Below are positions 46,350 to 57,194 of a DNA stretch of 64,000 nucleotides, one piece after another. A program made the translations under genes and the position numbers. The stretch is from Paraescarpia echinospica. Lineage: Eukaryota; Annelida; Polychaeta; Sabellida; Siboglinidae. Each line of letters begins with the position of its first letter. Within the stretch, counting starts at the first letter, position 1. The notes beneath the pieces were generated by a model, which was not told the origin of the DNA, ran no database searches, and worked only from the letters and a program-made list of their open reading frames with translations. Where the stretch lies: the NCBI GenBank assembly GCA_020002185.1, contig CM034543.1, positions 25,349,462 through 25,413,461 on the forward strand. The letters are read 5' to 3'.

Positions 46350-47990
46350 CCATCTACAAAGCCGTAGACATATAATAGACTGAACACAAAATCTTCCAGC
46401 GCGATTCTGGTATGCTTCTGAAGAGAAACCTGAGTGAGACGAGCCAGCCCAACATCTCGTTCCCATTGACGCCCTTCAGACGACGAAGAATCTACATCAT
46501 ATGACGTCACACCGGCGCATTGAACGCCTGGTGTGACTGAAGATATTTACTTTACGGCTGCAGCGGCTCCATCTGGCGGTAAACGAGGCGATTGCGACCG
46601 CATCGTGAGGGTTTTGAACATCACATTGTACATAATGTAGCAACTCCAAAGACCAGCCATGCATTCTAATCCACTTTTTTTCTGTTTCTTATATATATAT
46701 ATATATTTGTATTTTCCTAGTGTTGGTTTTACGATGTATTGTACAAAATGCGCAATGCTAAATGTTTATGTACTTTTCTCTCTCTTCATTGGCAGTCGTT
46801 GTTTTGCCGTTTTTACCATTAGTGCAACTGGTAGGCCTAACTCTGTTCTATTTTTAGACGACGTGTCTTCCTCAACTCATCCACCTACTTACATTATGCA
46901 TATCACTCTTTTGATGTACGCAAGTAACAATAATCATAACTATCGGTGTAATCATTTGTATCACTTAGCAATTTTATATACACATCATTATGTTAATATT
47001 ATTAAGCACAAGAATGACCACTTCTGTAAACGCAGGCTCAGTAATGTTTGATGAGGCTTTCCTCTCATACTTAGGAGGTAATAAAAACAAAACGTTTACT
47101 ATTCTAAACTCTAACATTCAGTCTATAAATGCAAAATTTAATTAACTCGAAATATTCATAGAGGACCTACGTAGAAATAACGTTTAATTCAGTGTAATGT
47201 GCTTACATGAGACGTGGAAAGCTGATAATGATGACTTCTCTCAATTTTGATTAGACGGGTATGATTGTATAACACAGGTGAAAATATGTAACGACAAAGG
47301 AGGGTTATTAATATACGTTGATGATAAATATAAATCTGAAATAAAAATTAATCTTAATACATACGAAAATTGGGAAGGGTTAATAATTCAAATAACTGGA
47401 AATGGTTTATCAAAGAAAATGACCATTGGAAATACATATAGACCACCAAGGTCTTGCAACGAAAATATTACACAATTTATTTATGAATTTTCATCAGTTT
47501 TATCGTCTCTAGAAAACAACAAAAATAATAATCTCATTATGGCAGGGGATTTTAACATTAACTTATTTAAAATAAACGATAACAGAACATTACAGTGATT
47601 TTTTTGATACTTTGACATCACATAGTCTTCACCCCCAAATAACATTCCCAACCCATTTTATGAGAACCAACGGAACACTAATAGATACATCGTTTTTCAC
47701 TAAATCAATTTATATTAGTAAATACTGCTGGGATTTTCACAAACACTCTCTCAGACCATCAACCTTATTTTATAATAATATACACTATACTTAAAGCTGA
47801 ACTTCCTCCTAAATTTGTAAAAAAAATTAACATACAAAGTGTTGAAGCCATGCAAACAATCAATATTGAAATTGGTTATCATAAATTATACTACAATTAA
47901 ACTACATAAACAACAAAATGAAGATCCCAACCTAAATTACAATATAATGCATAATGAAATCATGCGTGCTAAAAGTAAGTATAATAAACT
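46104..47990 (+). mobile_element. LINE remnant: ORF1 fragment, spacer and endonuclease
   Basis: A non-coding spacer (46350-47090, with a (TA)n at 46689-46706) separates the ORF1-like fragment from an endonuclease region (47100-47790). The endonuclease reads NIQSINAKFN, CLHETWKADNDDF, GGLLIYVDDKYKSEI, NTYRPPRSCNENITQF and LIMAGDFNINLF, with the catalytic Asp-x-Asn intact. Several stops interrupt it. Reverse transcriptase sequence is not present. Confidence 0.7.
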
Positions 47991-48166
47991 TCAAATTGGG
48001 GCGGGTATTTGCGCTGTTCTCACGGGGGACGCAATCGTGACTGGTGAAGTCAATTACTAGTTTGACTCAGCTAACTTCCGCCACTTCGCGTAGGGGATCA
48101 GCCAGGGGTAGCTTTGCACATCCCCGCGTGCCAGGGATCGCTGCTGCTAATTACGTCAGTGCCAGC
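47991..48166. repeat. Left copy of a flanking repeat
   Basis: The words GGCGGGTATTTGCGCTGTTC and CACGGG-GACGCA-TCG (47999-48040) recur at 52141-52185 on the same strand. Nearer the gypsy element, GATCAGCCAGGGGTAGCTTTGC (48097-48118) has its inverted counterpart at about 51883-51905. The gypsy copy thus appears to sit inside a palindromic or duplicated host repeat. Confidence 0.55.
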
Positions 48167-48385
48167 TGTTGTAATATGGGTCTCCTTGTATTAGAAGCAT
48201 CACGGCGTAGTGATACATTTTGTTGAAGTAATCCGATCATAGAGTTACATCATCAGTCATTCCCCTATAGACAGTATAGTTCAACTAGCGTGTTCTATTT
48301 TTATCTGTGAGTCCGATATACACCGTCGCCATATTGAAGCTGTACTTGTAAAACCAGAGATGAATAAAACGGACACAACACATCA
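48167..48385 (+). repeat. 5' LTR with an extra insert of about 75 bp
   Basis: Compared with the right LTR it carries additional sequence from about 48239 to 48310, bounded by the short repeat TCCGAT on both sides. Confidence 0.8.
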
Positions 48386-48559
48386 TGGTGGCAGCTAAGT
48401 GAAATGCAGACACGCATGTATTTGTTGAACAACTGTGACATAGCATTATGTTCCGTTTGCGGCAAACCCATAAGCAATATGACATTTGTTATTAGCGTGT
48501 TCCAAATGGCGCGACAGTCAACCTGATTACGGCTTGACACACAACGCTAGTTAAACACA

Positions 48560-50110
48560 GCGTTGCACGCACACTTCGCATGACCTACATCCGGCGCAGG
48601 CGAGAAAAATCTGCAGAGGCATAGGCGACGAGGGCCTCGGGCGGCTAAATGCCAGCGGTCTGACTGATGACCAAAAGAAAACTCCTTCACAGTTATGGGA
48701 TTTCTTTGACAATCCACTAAAAACCATCGTGAATTTCAGAATACACAGGCTGCTTCTTATGCGATATCGACAAAAGTCTGATGAGACACTTGATGATTTT
48801 GTTACACGCGCACCCACTCTAGCACTTAAATGTGAATTATCGGACGTTGAATTAAACGAACGCATGTTGGAACTCATCATAGCCAGTATATGATGGCTTT
48901 CGCAAAGACCTGTTGAGAAAACCGAAAGGATACACACAGCATCCGTCTTCCTTCCTTCCTTCCTTCCTTCCTTCAGTTGGGCGGTACGCAAATGGGCCAG
49001 TTGTAAAGTTGTGGACCCCTCCGTCTTCCTACCTTCGGTTGGGCGGTACGCAAATGGCTTAAGAAGACCTGAGCCTTACCTCGGGTATGTCGCTCGCCAA
49101 GCCGTGTGCATCATCGTTCTGTGGTGATGCATTGTCCCCTCGCGGCTAAGTGTGTATTTGTTTGTCAATGAAATTGAACAAACAAGCGTTCCACGTTCGT
49201 CACGAATATATATGTTTTATTCATCAGTAGAAACTTCAGACACGATGTCCGTACAACGTTTACACATTCATGTGCGCCGACAGTCCAACTCTATTTTACA
49301 TTTAAAATGTCCGTGGTTTTTGAAAATCGAAAGATAAAGCAATATATAATCCACCGTGGTTTATATTTGCCGGAATTTTGAGAAGTCTAAACTGTGGGAA
49401 ACATTTTCCTAGTTTTCCCGTGAAGAGCGTCAACCGTCTCTCCTTATGTGTGTCAATTTCTGCCCTCCCGTAATTCCAAAAATAGTTCCCTTTTAAACAA
49501 ACTGGCTTGGCCTCAAGCCAAATCCGAGAATTGTCTTTAAACCGTAAGGGATCTAAACGCATAGTATGAAATTTGTAGAATTATGGCTCTACGCATGCGT
49601 GTTTTTATGTCGTCATACTATGGGGATGAGGGTGCTCACTCACGTGAGGGGGTCTGCATTTATTTGCATACTTTCATCTTTCCGGTTCGATCTTAAAACC
49701 AGGACATGGTCACGAAGTGAATCTAAGGTCAGGCCAATGTATGTACCAAATTCCAGTCATGACTCTTAACTGTCAACTACATTCTGTTCCGGTAGACACC
49801 AAGAACTACGCCCACAGACGCGAACATAAACAAATCGTTCAAACCTTGTTGCTTTAGAAATGCGCCCACAGTGACGGCGATCATATGCTTGCCTTGTGCA
49901 GCATTCTTTTATATAATGCATTTATATAATGCGTAAAGTATCCACTGCAGGTTTGTTACAAGCAGACACACTGGCTGAAGGGCGAAAATACGAATCAATT
50001 ATTGCGGGTAATGCACAGCTACAGAAATTGGCCCAGGGTTCAGAAAAAATACACGCAGTGCACATGCATGGAAGTAAATGCAGAAACTGTCTCTCAAGAC
50101 ATATTTCAAG
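48560..50110 (+). pseudogene. Gypsy gag, interrupted by about 1 kb of other sequence
   Basis: The capsid region reads PSQLWDFFDNPLKTIVNFRI, MRYRQKSDETLDDFVTRAPT, LALKCELSDVELNERMLEL and, after a shift, YDGFRKDLLRKPKGYT (ending near 48936). The expected continuation is found 1 kb later at about 49950 (DTLAEGRKYESIIAGNAQLQ) and leads into a damaged Cys motif (SKCRNC). The interposed sequence (48940-49945) starts with a (CTTC)n tract and is not recognised. Confidence 0.75.
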
Positions 50111-50214
50111 CCAAAATGGACCAATCAACAACGACGATGTTGACGACGGCGTGGCGTTGGAGGCTGATGATCCTCAACACTTGACAATCGCACTCATCAA
50201 TTTCCCACAGCTAA

Positions 50215-51530
50215 ACAGCAGTTACTGAAGAGGGAAACGTTGCGTGACCCTATCCTACACGAGCTGGGAGAAGTGATATACAGAGGATGGCCGGAAAATA
50301 TCAAAGAACTACCTGTCGACCTAAAAGCATACTAGTCTTTTCACGATGAGCTAGCCGTGGAAACAGGTGTCATCTTCAAAGGACGCCAGATCCTGGTACC
50401 ACAATCCATGCAAAAGGACATTCTAAATCACCAGGGATTCGAAAAGATGCGACGGCTTGCACGTGAGAACGTATACTGGCTGAAAATCAACAAAGAGATT
50501 GAACACACTTGCAAATCATGCGAAAGTTGCCAAGAGCAGCAAGACGCAAACAGACGCGAACCTCTTCTACCACACAATCTGCCAGCCAGACCATGGCAAC
50601 ATATCGCGTCCGACTTGTTTCAAATCGGTGATCGCCACTACTTGCTTACAGTGGACAGATATAGTAAATACCCGATGGTCGACAAGATGACAGTTCCAAT
50701 TACCAGCCATGCCGTGGCTGAGAAGCTAAGCCACAACTGCGCAATGTTCGGACGACCAGATCAAATCTTGACAGACAATAGTCCACAATATGCAGGCCAA
50801 GCATTCAAGAAGTTCGTGGAAACTTGGGGATCACACTCGTGACGAGCTCCCCACACTATGCTCGAAGCAATGGTCTTGCGGAACGGTACGTTCGATACAT
50901 CAAGGGAACGCTGAAAAAGTCTACGACATGCAGCTTGCTCTTCTGAACATCCGTGCAACTCTGGTTGACCCTAAACTAACTTCACCTGCCTAGATGCTCT
51001 TGGGCCGACCATTAACCACCCTGTTGCCAAATCGCAGTGAACCAGGCCTGGAAGAGCATCGTGAGCGTATGCAAGAACGACAAATCGCAACAAAGCAGCA
51101 ACACGATAAGATGAGCAGAAAGAGCGACCTCCCGCTATTGTACACCGGTCAAGAGGTCAGAATCCTAGATCATCAGAATAAAACGTGTTGTCCTGGAAAA
51201 GTTGTCATCAAATGCGATGAGCCAGAAGCTATATGGCAGAGACGCCAAATGGCACTAGCCTAAGACGTAACCGCGCACATCTTCGTGAACTCTTGGCAAC
51301 CAACACGAAAACTGTTCGGTTCAGCGATGAGCCAACATTCAACAAAACGTTTCTGATCAACCAGTGACAATCGGTGACCAGAGCCGCAAGCTGAGAGGAA
51401 AGAAGTTACCAAGGTGTCACTAGCACTCGTTCGGGACGTCGTATCAGAGTCCCAGCACGATATCAGCAAAATTAATGGGGCATAACACTCCCCTGAACAC
51501 GAGGGTTGTCTACCCAATGACTGCTCTAGA
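50215..51530 (+). pseudogene. Gypsy integrase remnant
   Basis: It begins with the linker RDPILHELGEVIYRGWP and passes through the zinc domain, where one His motif is altered (ILNHQGFEKMRRLARENVYW, CKSCESCQEQQ). The core follows with catalytic positions in SDLFQIG and LTDNSPQY. A frame change near 50825 precedes the third motif (ARSNGLAERYVRYIKG). Further breaks follow, but the C-terminal tail can be traced to about 51500. Not functional as it stands. Confidence 0.75.
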
Positions 51531-51724
51531 GAATTATTAATCTCATTAAAAACACTTGTTTTAAGCGAACATTTCTATGAACATACAACATTCAGACATT
51601 AATTGTTTACATGTTTTTTTTATAATTATACGGACTCGTAACAATTTATTTTAAACTTCGCATAATTATATTTATATAAGCCATCAATAATCCGTGGGAG
51701 TTTTACTTATCTCATACAGGGGGA

Positions 51725-51866
51725 TGTTGTAATATGGGACTCCTTGTATTAGAAGCATCACGGCATAGTGATACATTATGTTGAAGTAGTCCGATATACA
51801 CCGTCGCCATATTGAAGCTGTGTTTGCAAACCAGGTATTAATAAAACGGACACGTACAACACATCA
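51725..51866 (+). repeat. 3' LTR, 142 bp
   Basis: Same ends as the left LTR, without the insert. AATAAAAC lies near its 3' end (51840-51847). Confidence 0.85.
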
Positions 51867-52399
51867 CCTGCCAGCAGTAGCCTACCCCCTGGCTGATCGC
51901 TTTGCGAAACTCAGAATTTAAGCTCAGCTTATGAAATCGCTCACTATATCAGTAGTTGGCGGCAGGTCAGGTGGTCATAACAAAACTCATTTCAATCAAC
52001 CGTGGCTCGTGTAACATGCAATGTATAGGAAGTAGAAGCAATCATTCGAATACACAATACCGCTCAGCTGCTAGTGCTAATGGGCGAACGGGTCATTATA
52101 TATTGGGATTCACATAAGTCGTTTATCCGTCTTCAAATTGCGGCGGGTATTTGCGCTGTTCTCACGGGTGACGCAGTCGCGACCTGCCGGTTACATATAT
52201 ATATATATATATATAGGAAAATCAGACGTGGTATTTAGTTGCGGCATGATAATAATAACGTGTGTTTTATCCATGACAGAAATCAGAGTTCTGAGTAGCA
52301 GTCGCCGTTTCGTCCGTTTCCATTTTTAGTTCAAGTTAAACAGTCATAAATTTTAGTTAGTCTGCCATAATAAGCTATTTCTCAGTTGTTCTCTGAATA
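51867..52399. repeat. Right copy of the flanking repeat, then unassigned sequence
   Basis: CTACCCCCTGGCTGATCGCTTTGC (about 51882-51905) is the inverse of 48095-48118. GGCGGGTATTTGCGCTGTTC (52142) repeats 47999. A (TA)n lies at 52195-52214. Confidence 0.55.
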
Positions 52400-53105
52400 A
52401 ATCTTCTAAATATATATTCTGTTTGCCTTAGTGAAATTCGATTTGTTTTGGGGACCCGCGGAGTGCCGCAGGTCACATATATCTCGCGTTTGGTCATCCA
52501 GTGCCGAAAGTACCTTTTGTATGGTACTGTTGGTGGCTTCCGTATTGATTTCATTCGTTGACAGTGCTGAGTGACTAGCGGACTCGGTGGTACTAGTTGA
52601 CGTTGCGGCTAACTCTCGGTTACCGGCAACATGACGACTCACTGCAGGTGGCCGCTCTTCCTCTTCAGACCACCTGATCACTTCCTCACGCAGTTCGACA
52701 AACGCCATGTCTGGACGAAGCCTAATGCTAGGCACACACCACCAACTAGCTGCTGCTTCACTTCTCTGCTCAAGACGCGATCCTTCAAACCTTCTGCAAA
52801 ATGTTCAGCCAAGATGCGGTCTGGATCGTTGACGGAACGTGAATCTTTACGTGTCAGCGTCTCGAGAAGCCCCTGCAATGCAACTGCAAAGCAGCGAATG
52901 GATTCGCCTTCCAACTGATTCCTCAGGTAGAACAGCTCCTGTAGCTGCGACACGGGCCGTTTCTAGCCAAAAACTTCCAAGAGGATTTCGAGTACTCGTC
53001 TGGGAGTCCTTGCGTCTTCCTTGGGCCAATAGCGTATCTCGTGTCTTGCATCGCCCTCAAGGTGCGAGACGATTATATCCCACTTCTGACACCAAAATGT
53101 TCTAG
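52400..53105 (-). pseudogene. Retroelement gag fragment
   Basis: On the minus strand from about 53105 one reads IVSHLEGDARHEIRYWPKED, TPRRVLEILLEVFG, FYLRNQLEGESIRCFAVALQ, RILAEHFAEGLKDRVLSREV and then VELREEVIRWSEEEERP. This is the capsid pattern of gypsy-like gag proteins common in invertebrate genomes (H-L-x-G-x-A, then F-x-x-R-x-Q-x-x-G-E-S, then F-x-x-G-L-x-D). Two frame changes interrupt it. No pol or LTR is associated. Confidence 0.65.
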
Positions 53106-53275
53106 TGCACCAAACTTCTCAAATGTCAAATGCACTAATGTGGAATCAAATCCCTTTATTGAGGTTCGTTCACCAAGTTTGGTGTAACATTTTCAATTCA
53201 AACGAACAAAGAGACGGCAGAGGCAAGTCATCTCGTGGCAAGGACCTTTTCATCGCGCTGCAGAAACGGTGTCGC

Positions 53276-53338
53276 GATGTTATGTGTACATCCTAGCAAG
53301 CCAGGGCTGTTTGCCAAACAAAACCATCCTCGCAAGTC

Positions 53339-53369
<31 letters not shown>

Positions 53370-53477
53370 GCATTATATATATATATATATATATAATGCA
53401 TATATATATATATAGGCTTGCGAGGATGGTTTTGCATGGAAAACAGCCCCGGCTTGCGAGGATGTACACATAACATC
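53276..53477. repeat. 202-bp foldback (long inverted repeat with AT palindrome core)
   Basis: The arms are 53276-53343 and 53409-53477. The outer 18 bp (GATGTTATGTGTACATCC) pair perfectly and the rest of the arms match with about six mismatches in 51. The centre is an AT tract that is itself palindromic (ATGCAT...ATGCAT, 53368-53403). Each arm contains two copies of a GCTTGCGAGGATG-like word. It resembles a foldback or MITE insertion. It ends 75 bp upstream of the METTL7 TATA box. Confidence 0.9.
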
Positions 53478-53552
53478 AATCGGACTACGCTGCTGCTGTG
53501 ACCGCACAGCCTTGGTAACGTAGGCGTAGGGGAATTCCCTACCTGGAGCGGT

Positions 53553-53559
53553 TATAAAA
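53553..53559 (+). promoter_or_regulatory. TATA box of the METTL7-type gene
   Basis: TATAAAA, 55 bp upstream of the start codon at 53608, implying a very short 5' leader starting near 53583. Confidence 0.65.
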
Positions 53560-53607
53560 CGAGGCCATGACCTGACATTTTTAGTTTGTGACAATCCAAC
53601 GGCAGTT

Positions 53608-54063
53608 ATGGGTATGTTTGGGTCATTGTGTGACAGCTACAACAAGCTTCACGATCGCGTCTACGCGTCCATCATCAACAATATCGGCATAGGGTACACA
53701 AAAGCGATGCAGGAACATAAGTCGGAGTTATTCGCCGGAATGGCCGATCAACAAGCGCAGCTCCAACGCCCCATGGAAATCGTTGAAGTCGGGGTTGGCG
53801 CAGGCATGAATCTGAATTACTACCCGAAAGACAGCCAACTGACAGCCGTAGACCCAAACCCACAGTTTGAGGAATACCTGAAGACGAATATAGAGAAATA
53901 CCCGCTGGTAAATGTGGATAAGGTCAAGTTTGTGGTCGGGCGAGCCGAAGACATGTCGATGATTCCTAGCGACAGCGTTGACGCAGCCGTGTGTACGACT
54001 GTCCTCTGTAACGTTGATGACATAGACAAGTCACTGAGTGAGATTAAGCGAATACTTCGGCCG
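53608..54063 (+). CDS. METTL7: METTL7-type methyltransferase, exon 1
   Basis: It encodes residues 1-152 of an SAM-dependent methyltransferase. Motif I is EVGVGAGMNLNYYP (about residues 53-66), the acidic residue after strand 2 is in AVDPNPQFEEYL, and motif IV lies in DAAVCTTVLCNVDD. The exon stops after RILRP at donor GTACGT, phase 0. Human members METTL7A/B (TMT1A/B) are thiol S-methyltransferases anchored in ER or lipid-droplet membranes by an N-terminal hydrophobic segment. This protein starts MGMFGSLCDSYNKLHDRVYA and lacks that segment, so it may be soluble, or an upstream exon may exist. The start was chosen for the TATA box 55 bp upstream. Total length is 231 residues against about 244 in the family. 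Confidence 0.9.
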
Positions 54064-54514
54064 GTACGTATTAAACTATAAGACCTAGGGTTTTTAATAA
54101 AAAATGAATACCATATTCACACAGTCAAACACTGTTTATTTCGACACGATTACTCAAGAGTCAAGTTTGATTACATAAGATTGTAACCTGGCTCTGGGCC
54201 TGGGCCTTTGTTTGGATAACATAGTACATACATTTAACAAGATTGCCATCCAGAAAATTACTCTGGATGGCAGGTGGACAAGGAAGCCTTTTGGCTTATC
54301 GAGAGTCCAATACTTTTTATCTACATGTATCCCGCCTTTTTAAGGTGTGTGTCGATTTTATTTTTAAACATTCACGCTACTAGCACCAACACAATCAGGA
54401 GATAATCTGTTCCATTCATTTACAGTCCTTTGTGAGAATGAGAACTTTCTTATATCTAATCTACACTGCTCCTTTACTAATGTAGCTTCATGTCCTCTGG
54501 TCCTTCTATTTTTC

Positions 54515-55330
54515 TTAACTGAGAAAAAAATGTTTATCAATATTTTCATAACCATTCAATATTTTAAACACTTCTATGTGATCTCCTCTCAATCTCCTGG
54601 TCTCTAATGTTGTTAAACCACATTCTTTTAGGCGTATTTCGTAACTAAGATCCCTCAGATTTGGTATCATTTTAGTCGCTCTCCTCTGTACTCTTTCTAG
54701 CATATCTATGTCCTTCTTGCGATATGGCCTCCATGCTTGTATATAATATTCTAAATGAGGCCTCACTATTGTTTTGTACAGCGGTACTATTAATTCTTTT
54801 TTCTTATACGCTATATTTCGCCTAATTAATCCAAGGATTTGATTTCCCTTTGACGCTGCAATTCCGCACTGCTCTGAAACCTTCATATCAGCACTAATGG
54901 TTAACCCCAAGTCCTTTTCTTTTACAGTAGTAATTAGAACAGTACCCCCCATTTTATATTTTACCTCTTCATTCCCATGACCTGTGTGGAGGCATTTACA
55001 TTTCCCAAAATTGAACAGCCATTGCCACTTTTCAGACCATTTGATCAACCTATCAAGATCATCTTGTAAATGCTGTCTGTCTCCATCACTTTTAATCCTT
55101 CTAAACACTTTTGTATCATCCGCAAATTTTAACACTTTGCTTGTTATATCATCGTCCAAATCGTTGATATATATTAAGAATAATATAGGTCCTAGTACTG
55201 ATCCCTGTGGTACCCCACTCAATACCGATTTCCAGTTTGAAGCCTCCCCATCAACTACTACACGTTGTCTTCTGTCATTCAGCCATTTTTCTATCCAGTT
55301 TATTATACCATTTCCTATGCCATGGGCCTT
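54515..55330 (-). pseudogene. LINE ORF2, 3' part: RT palm, thumb and C terminus
   Basis: After the shift near 55370 the RT continues with VPQGSVLGPILFLIYINDLD, the catalytic box KFADDTKVFR and the conserved C-terminal domain (LEYYIQAWRPYRKKDIDMLE, RVQRRATKMIPNLRDLSYE). A second shift at an A/T run near 54527 moves the last 55 residues (to 54364) into another frame (FSFSQRTVNEWNRLS). All RT catalytic residues are present. Confidence 0.85.
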
Positions 55331-57190
55331 TAGCTTAAGGAGTAATCTTTGATGTGGTACTTTGTCGAAAGCTTTTGAAAATCTAAATAGATGATATCTA
55401 CTGGTGATCCCTCATCTACCCACCTAGTGATGTCTTCCAAAAAACATAACATATTTGTTAAGCATGACCTCGCTTTTAAAAACCCATGTTGAGATGGGTT
55501 TATCAAGTTATGTTTAACAAGAAAATCCACCATGTGATCTTTAATTAGTCTTTCTAATAATTTGCAAATCACTGATGTTAAACTCACTGGTCTATAGTTC
55601 TCTGACTTATTTCTCGAACCTTTTTTAAATAACGGTATAATGTTTGCCTCTTTCCATTCTAAAGGAACCACTCCCTCTTCTAATGACAAATTGAAAACTG
55701 TTGCAAGCGGTACGCTAATTTGTTCTACAATTTCCAATAGTAGTTTGGGCGGAATCCCGTCCACTCCAGGTGATTTATTATCCTTCATAGCCCTTATTTT
55801 CTTAGCTACCATTTCCGAGGTTACAACTAACTGTCCTAAATAGTCTGAATCTGCCCCCTTGAACTTAGCCTCTGGTACTGGCAGTGAACTAATATCTTCC
55901 CTGGTAAACACTGAACTAAAATACTCATTCAGGTCTTCTGCCATTAAGAATCCCTCTGATATTGTATTTCCAGCACTATCTTCTAGAGGACCGACCTTAT
56001 CCTGAACTTTCTGTTTGCTTCGAATATACGCATAAAAACTCTTACTGTCATGTTTTATATTACTAGCTAATTTTTTTTCATAGCTTCTCTTTGAATTTCT
56101 AATTTCAGCTGTAGCTTGATTAAGTGCTTCTTTATAAATGTTGTAGTCTTCATCATTTCCAGTACATCTATATGACTTCCACATCATTTGTTTATACTTA
56201 ATTTTTCTAATGGCTTCTTTCGATAAGTGTTTCTTTTTAGACCGTTTCCCTTGTTTTTTGAAAGGTACAAATTTATCGACTATGCACTTAATTTCACTAT
56301 TTAAGATATTCCAGCATTCGGTTGCTGTCTTATTCTTCAGTGTGTTATTCCAGTCTATCTTTGCTAAATATTTCCTCATGTCCTTATACCTTCCTTTGTG
56401 GAAATTTCTCCTATACTGCTTTTTACTATTCCTTTCTGATTTTACTTTGATGGTAAAATGTATCTGGTTGTGATCACTACTCCCCAGTGGCTCACATATC
56501 TTGACATTGTCAACTAATTCTTTCTGTGAGGACAAAACTAAGTCTAACACATTCTCTCCCCTGGTTGGTTCTAGCACATGTTGAGAAAGGAAACTATCTT
56601 GTACTAAAACTAAAAACTTGTGGTCCTCACTCCCCATACTCTGTAGAGATTTCCATTGTATATGCCCATGGTTAAAGTCCCCCATAATAATACAGTTCCG
56701 TTTGCTTACTTCCCTTATAGCGTTTTGTATTTTTTCATTCTCTTCTATGCTTATGTTTGGACTTCGATAAACTAACCCAACTGTTAACGTTGAGTTTCCT
56801 GTAACTATGTTACACCAAACAGCTTCTTCGCAATCTGCTTCTCTTTCTAATTTTATTTCATAAGCCTGGATAGATTCTTTAATATATAAAATAACTCCAC
56901 CTCCCTTTCTTCCTATTCTATCTTTCCTAAACATTACATATCCTGTTAGTCCCAATTCGGCATCTGATATATCAGTGGTGGCCCACGATTCGGTTATACC
57001 TATTATGTGAGGGTCAATATCTTCTACCATAATGTTTAGTTCACTTCTTTTGTTTACTATGCTCCTTGCATTTAAACAAATGCATTTATATCCTGATTCA
57101 GAACAGTTTTCCAGGCTGTTCTTTGCCGATTTATTTCTGCTGTCTTTATCTATGCCTCCAGTTTCAGGCTTCTCTGTGAATCCCCCCTGC
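55330..57190 (-). pseudogene. LINE ORF2, 5' part: endonuclease to RT fingers and palm start
   Basis: The open frame reaches back past its ATG at 57030 to 57190 and beyond, overlapping the end of ORF1 in another frame (LDSQGGFTEKPETGGIDKDS, then YKCICLNARSIVNKRSELNI). Endonuclease motifs: IGITESWATTDIS, VGLVYRSPNIS, IMGDFNHGHIQW, GSSDHNQIHF. RT starts with SPGVDGIPPKLLLEI and reaches IIYLDFQK at about 55370. There the frame shifts by loss of one base in an A run, and the last dozen residues of this frame are out of register. Confidence 0.85.
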
Positions 57191-57194
57191 GAAT

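Larger units (their letters stand above)
48167..51866 (+). mobile_element. Ty3/gypsy element with short LTRs, pol largely deleted and gag split
   Basis: LTRs are 48167-48385 and 51725-51866 (TGTTGTAATATGGG...ACACATCA). Flanks are CCAGC and CCTGC, a 5-bp target duplication with one mismatch. TGGTGGCAGC follows the left LTR as primer binding site, and CAGGGGGA precedes the right LTR as polypurine tract. The body contains gag (in two parts), then a jump to integrase. Protease, RT and most of RNase H are absent. Confidence 0.85.

Noticed and set aside
48551..48991. 146-codon minus-strand frame
   Set aside because: Antisense of a gag region that gives a recognisable capsid on the plus strand.
53228..53594. 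Tyr/Ile-rich minus-strand frames
   Set aside because: Translations of the AT core and arms of the foldback.
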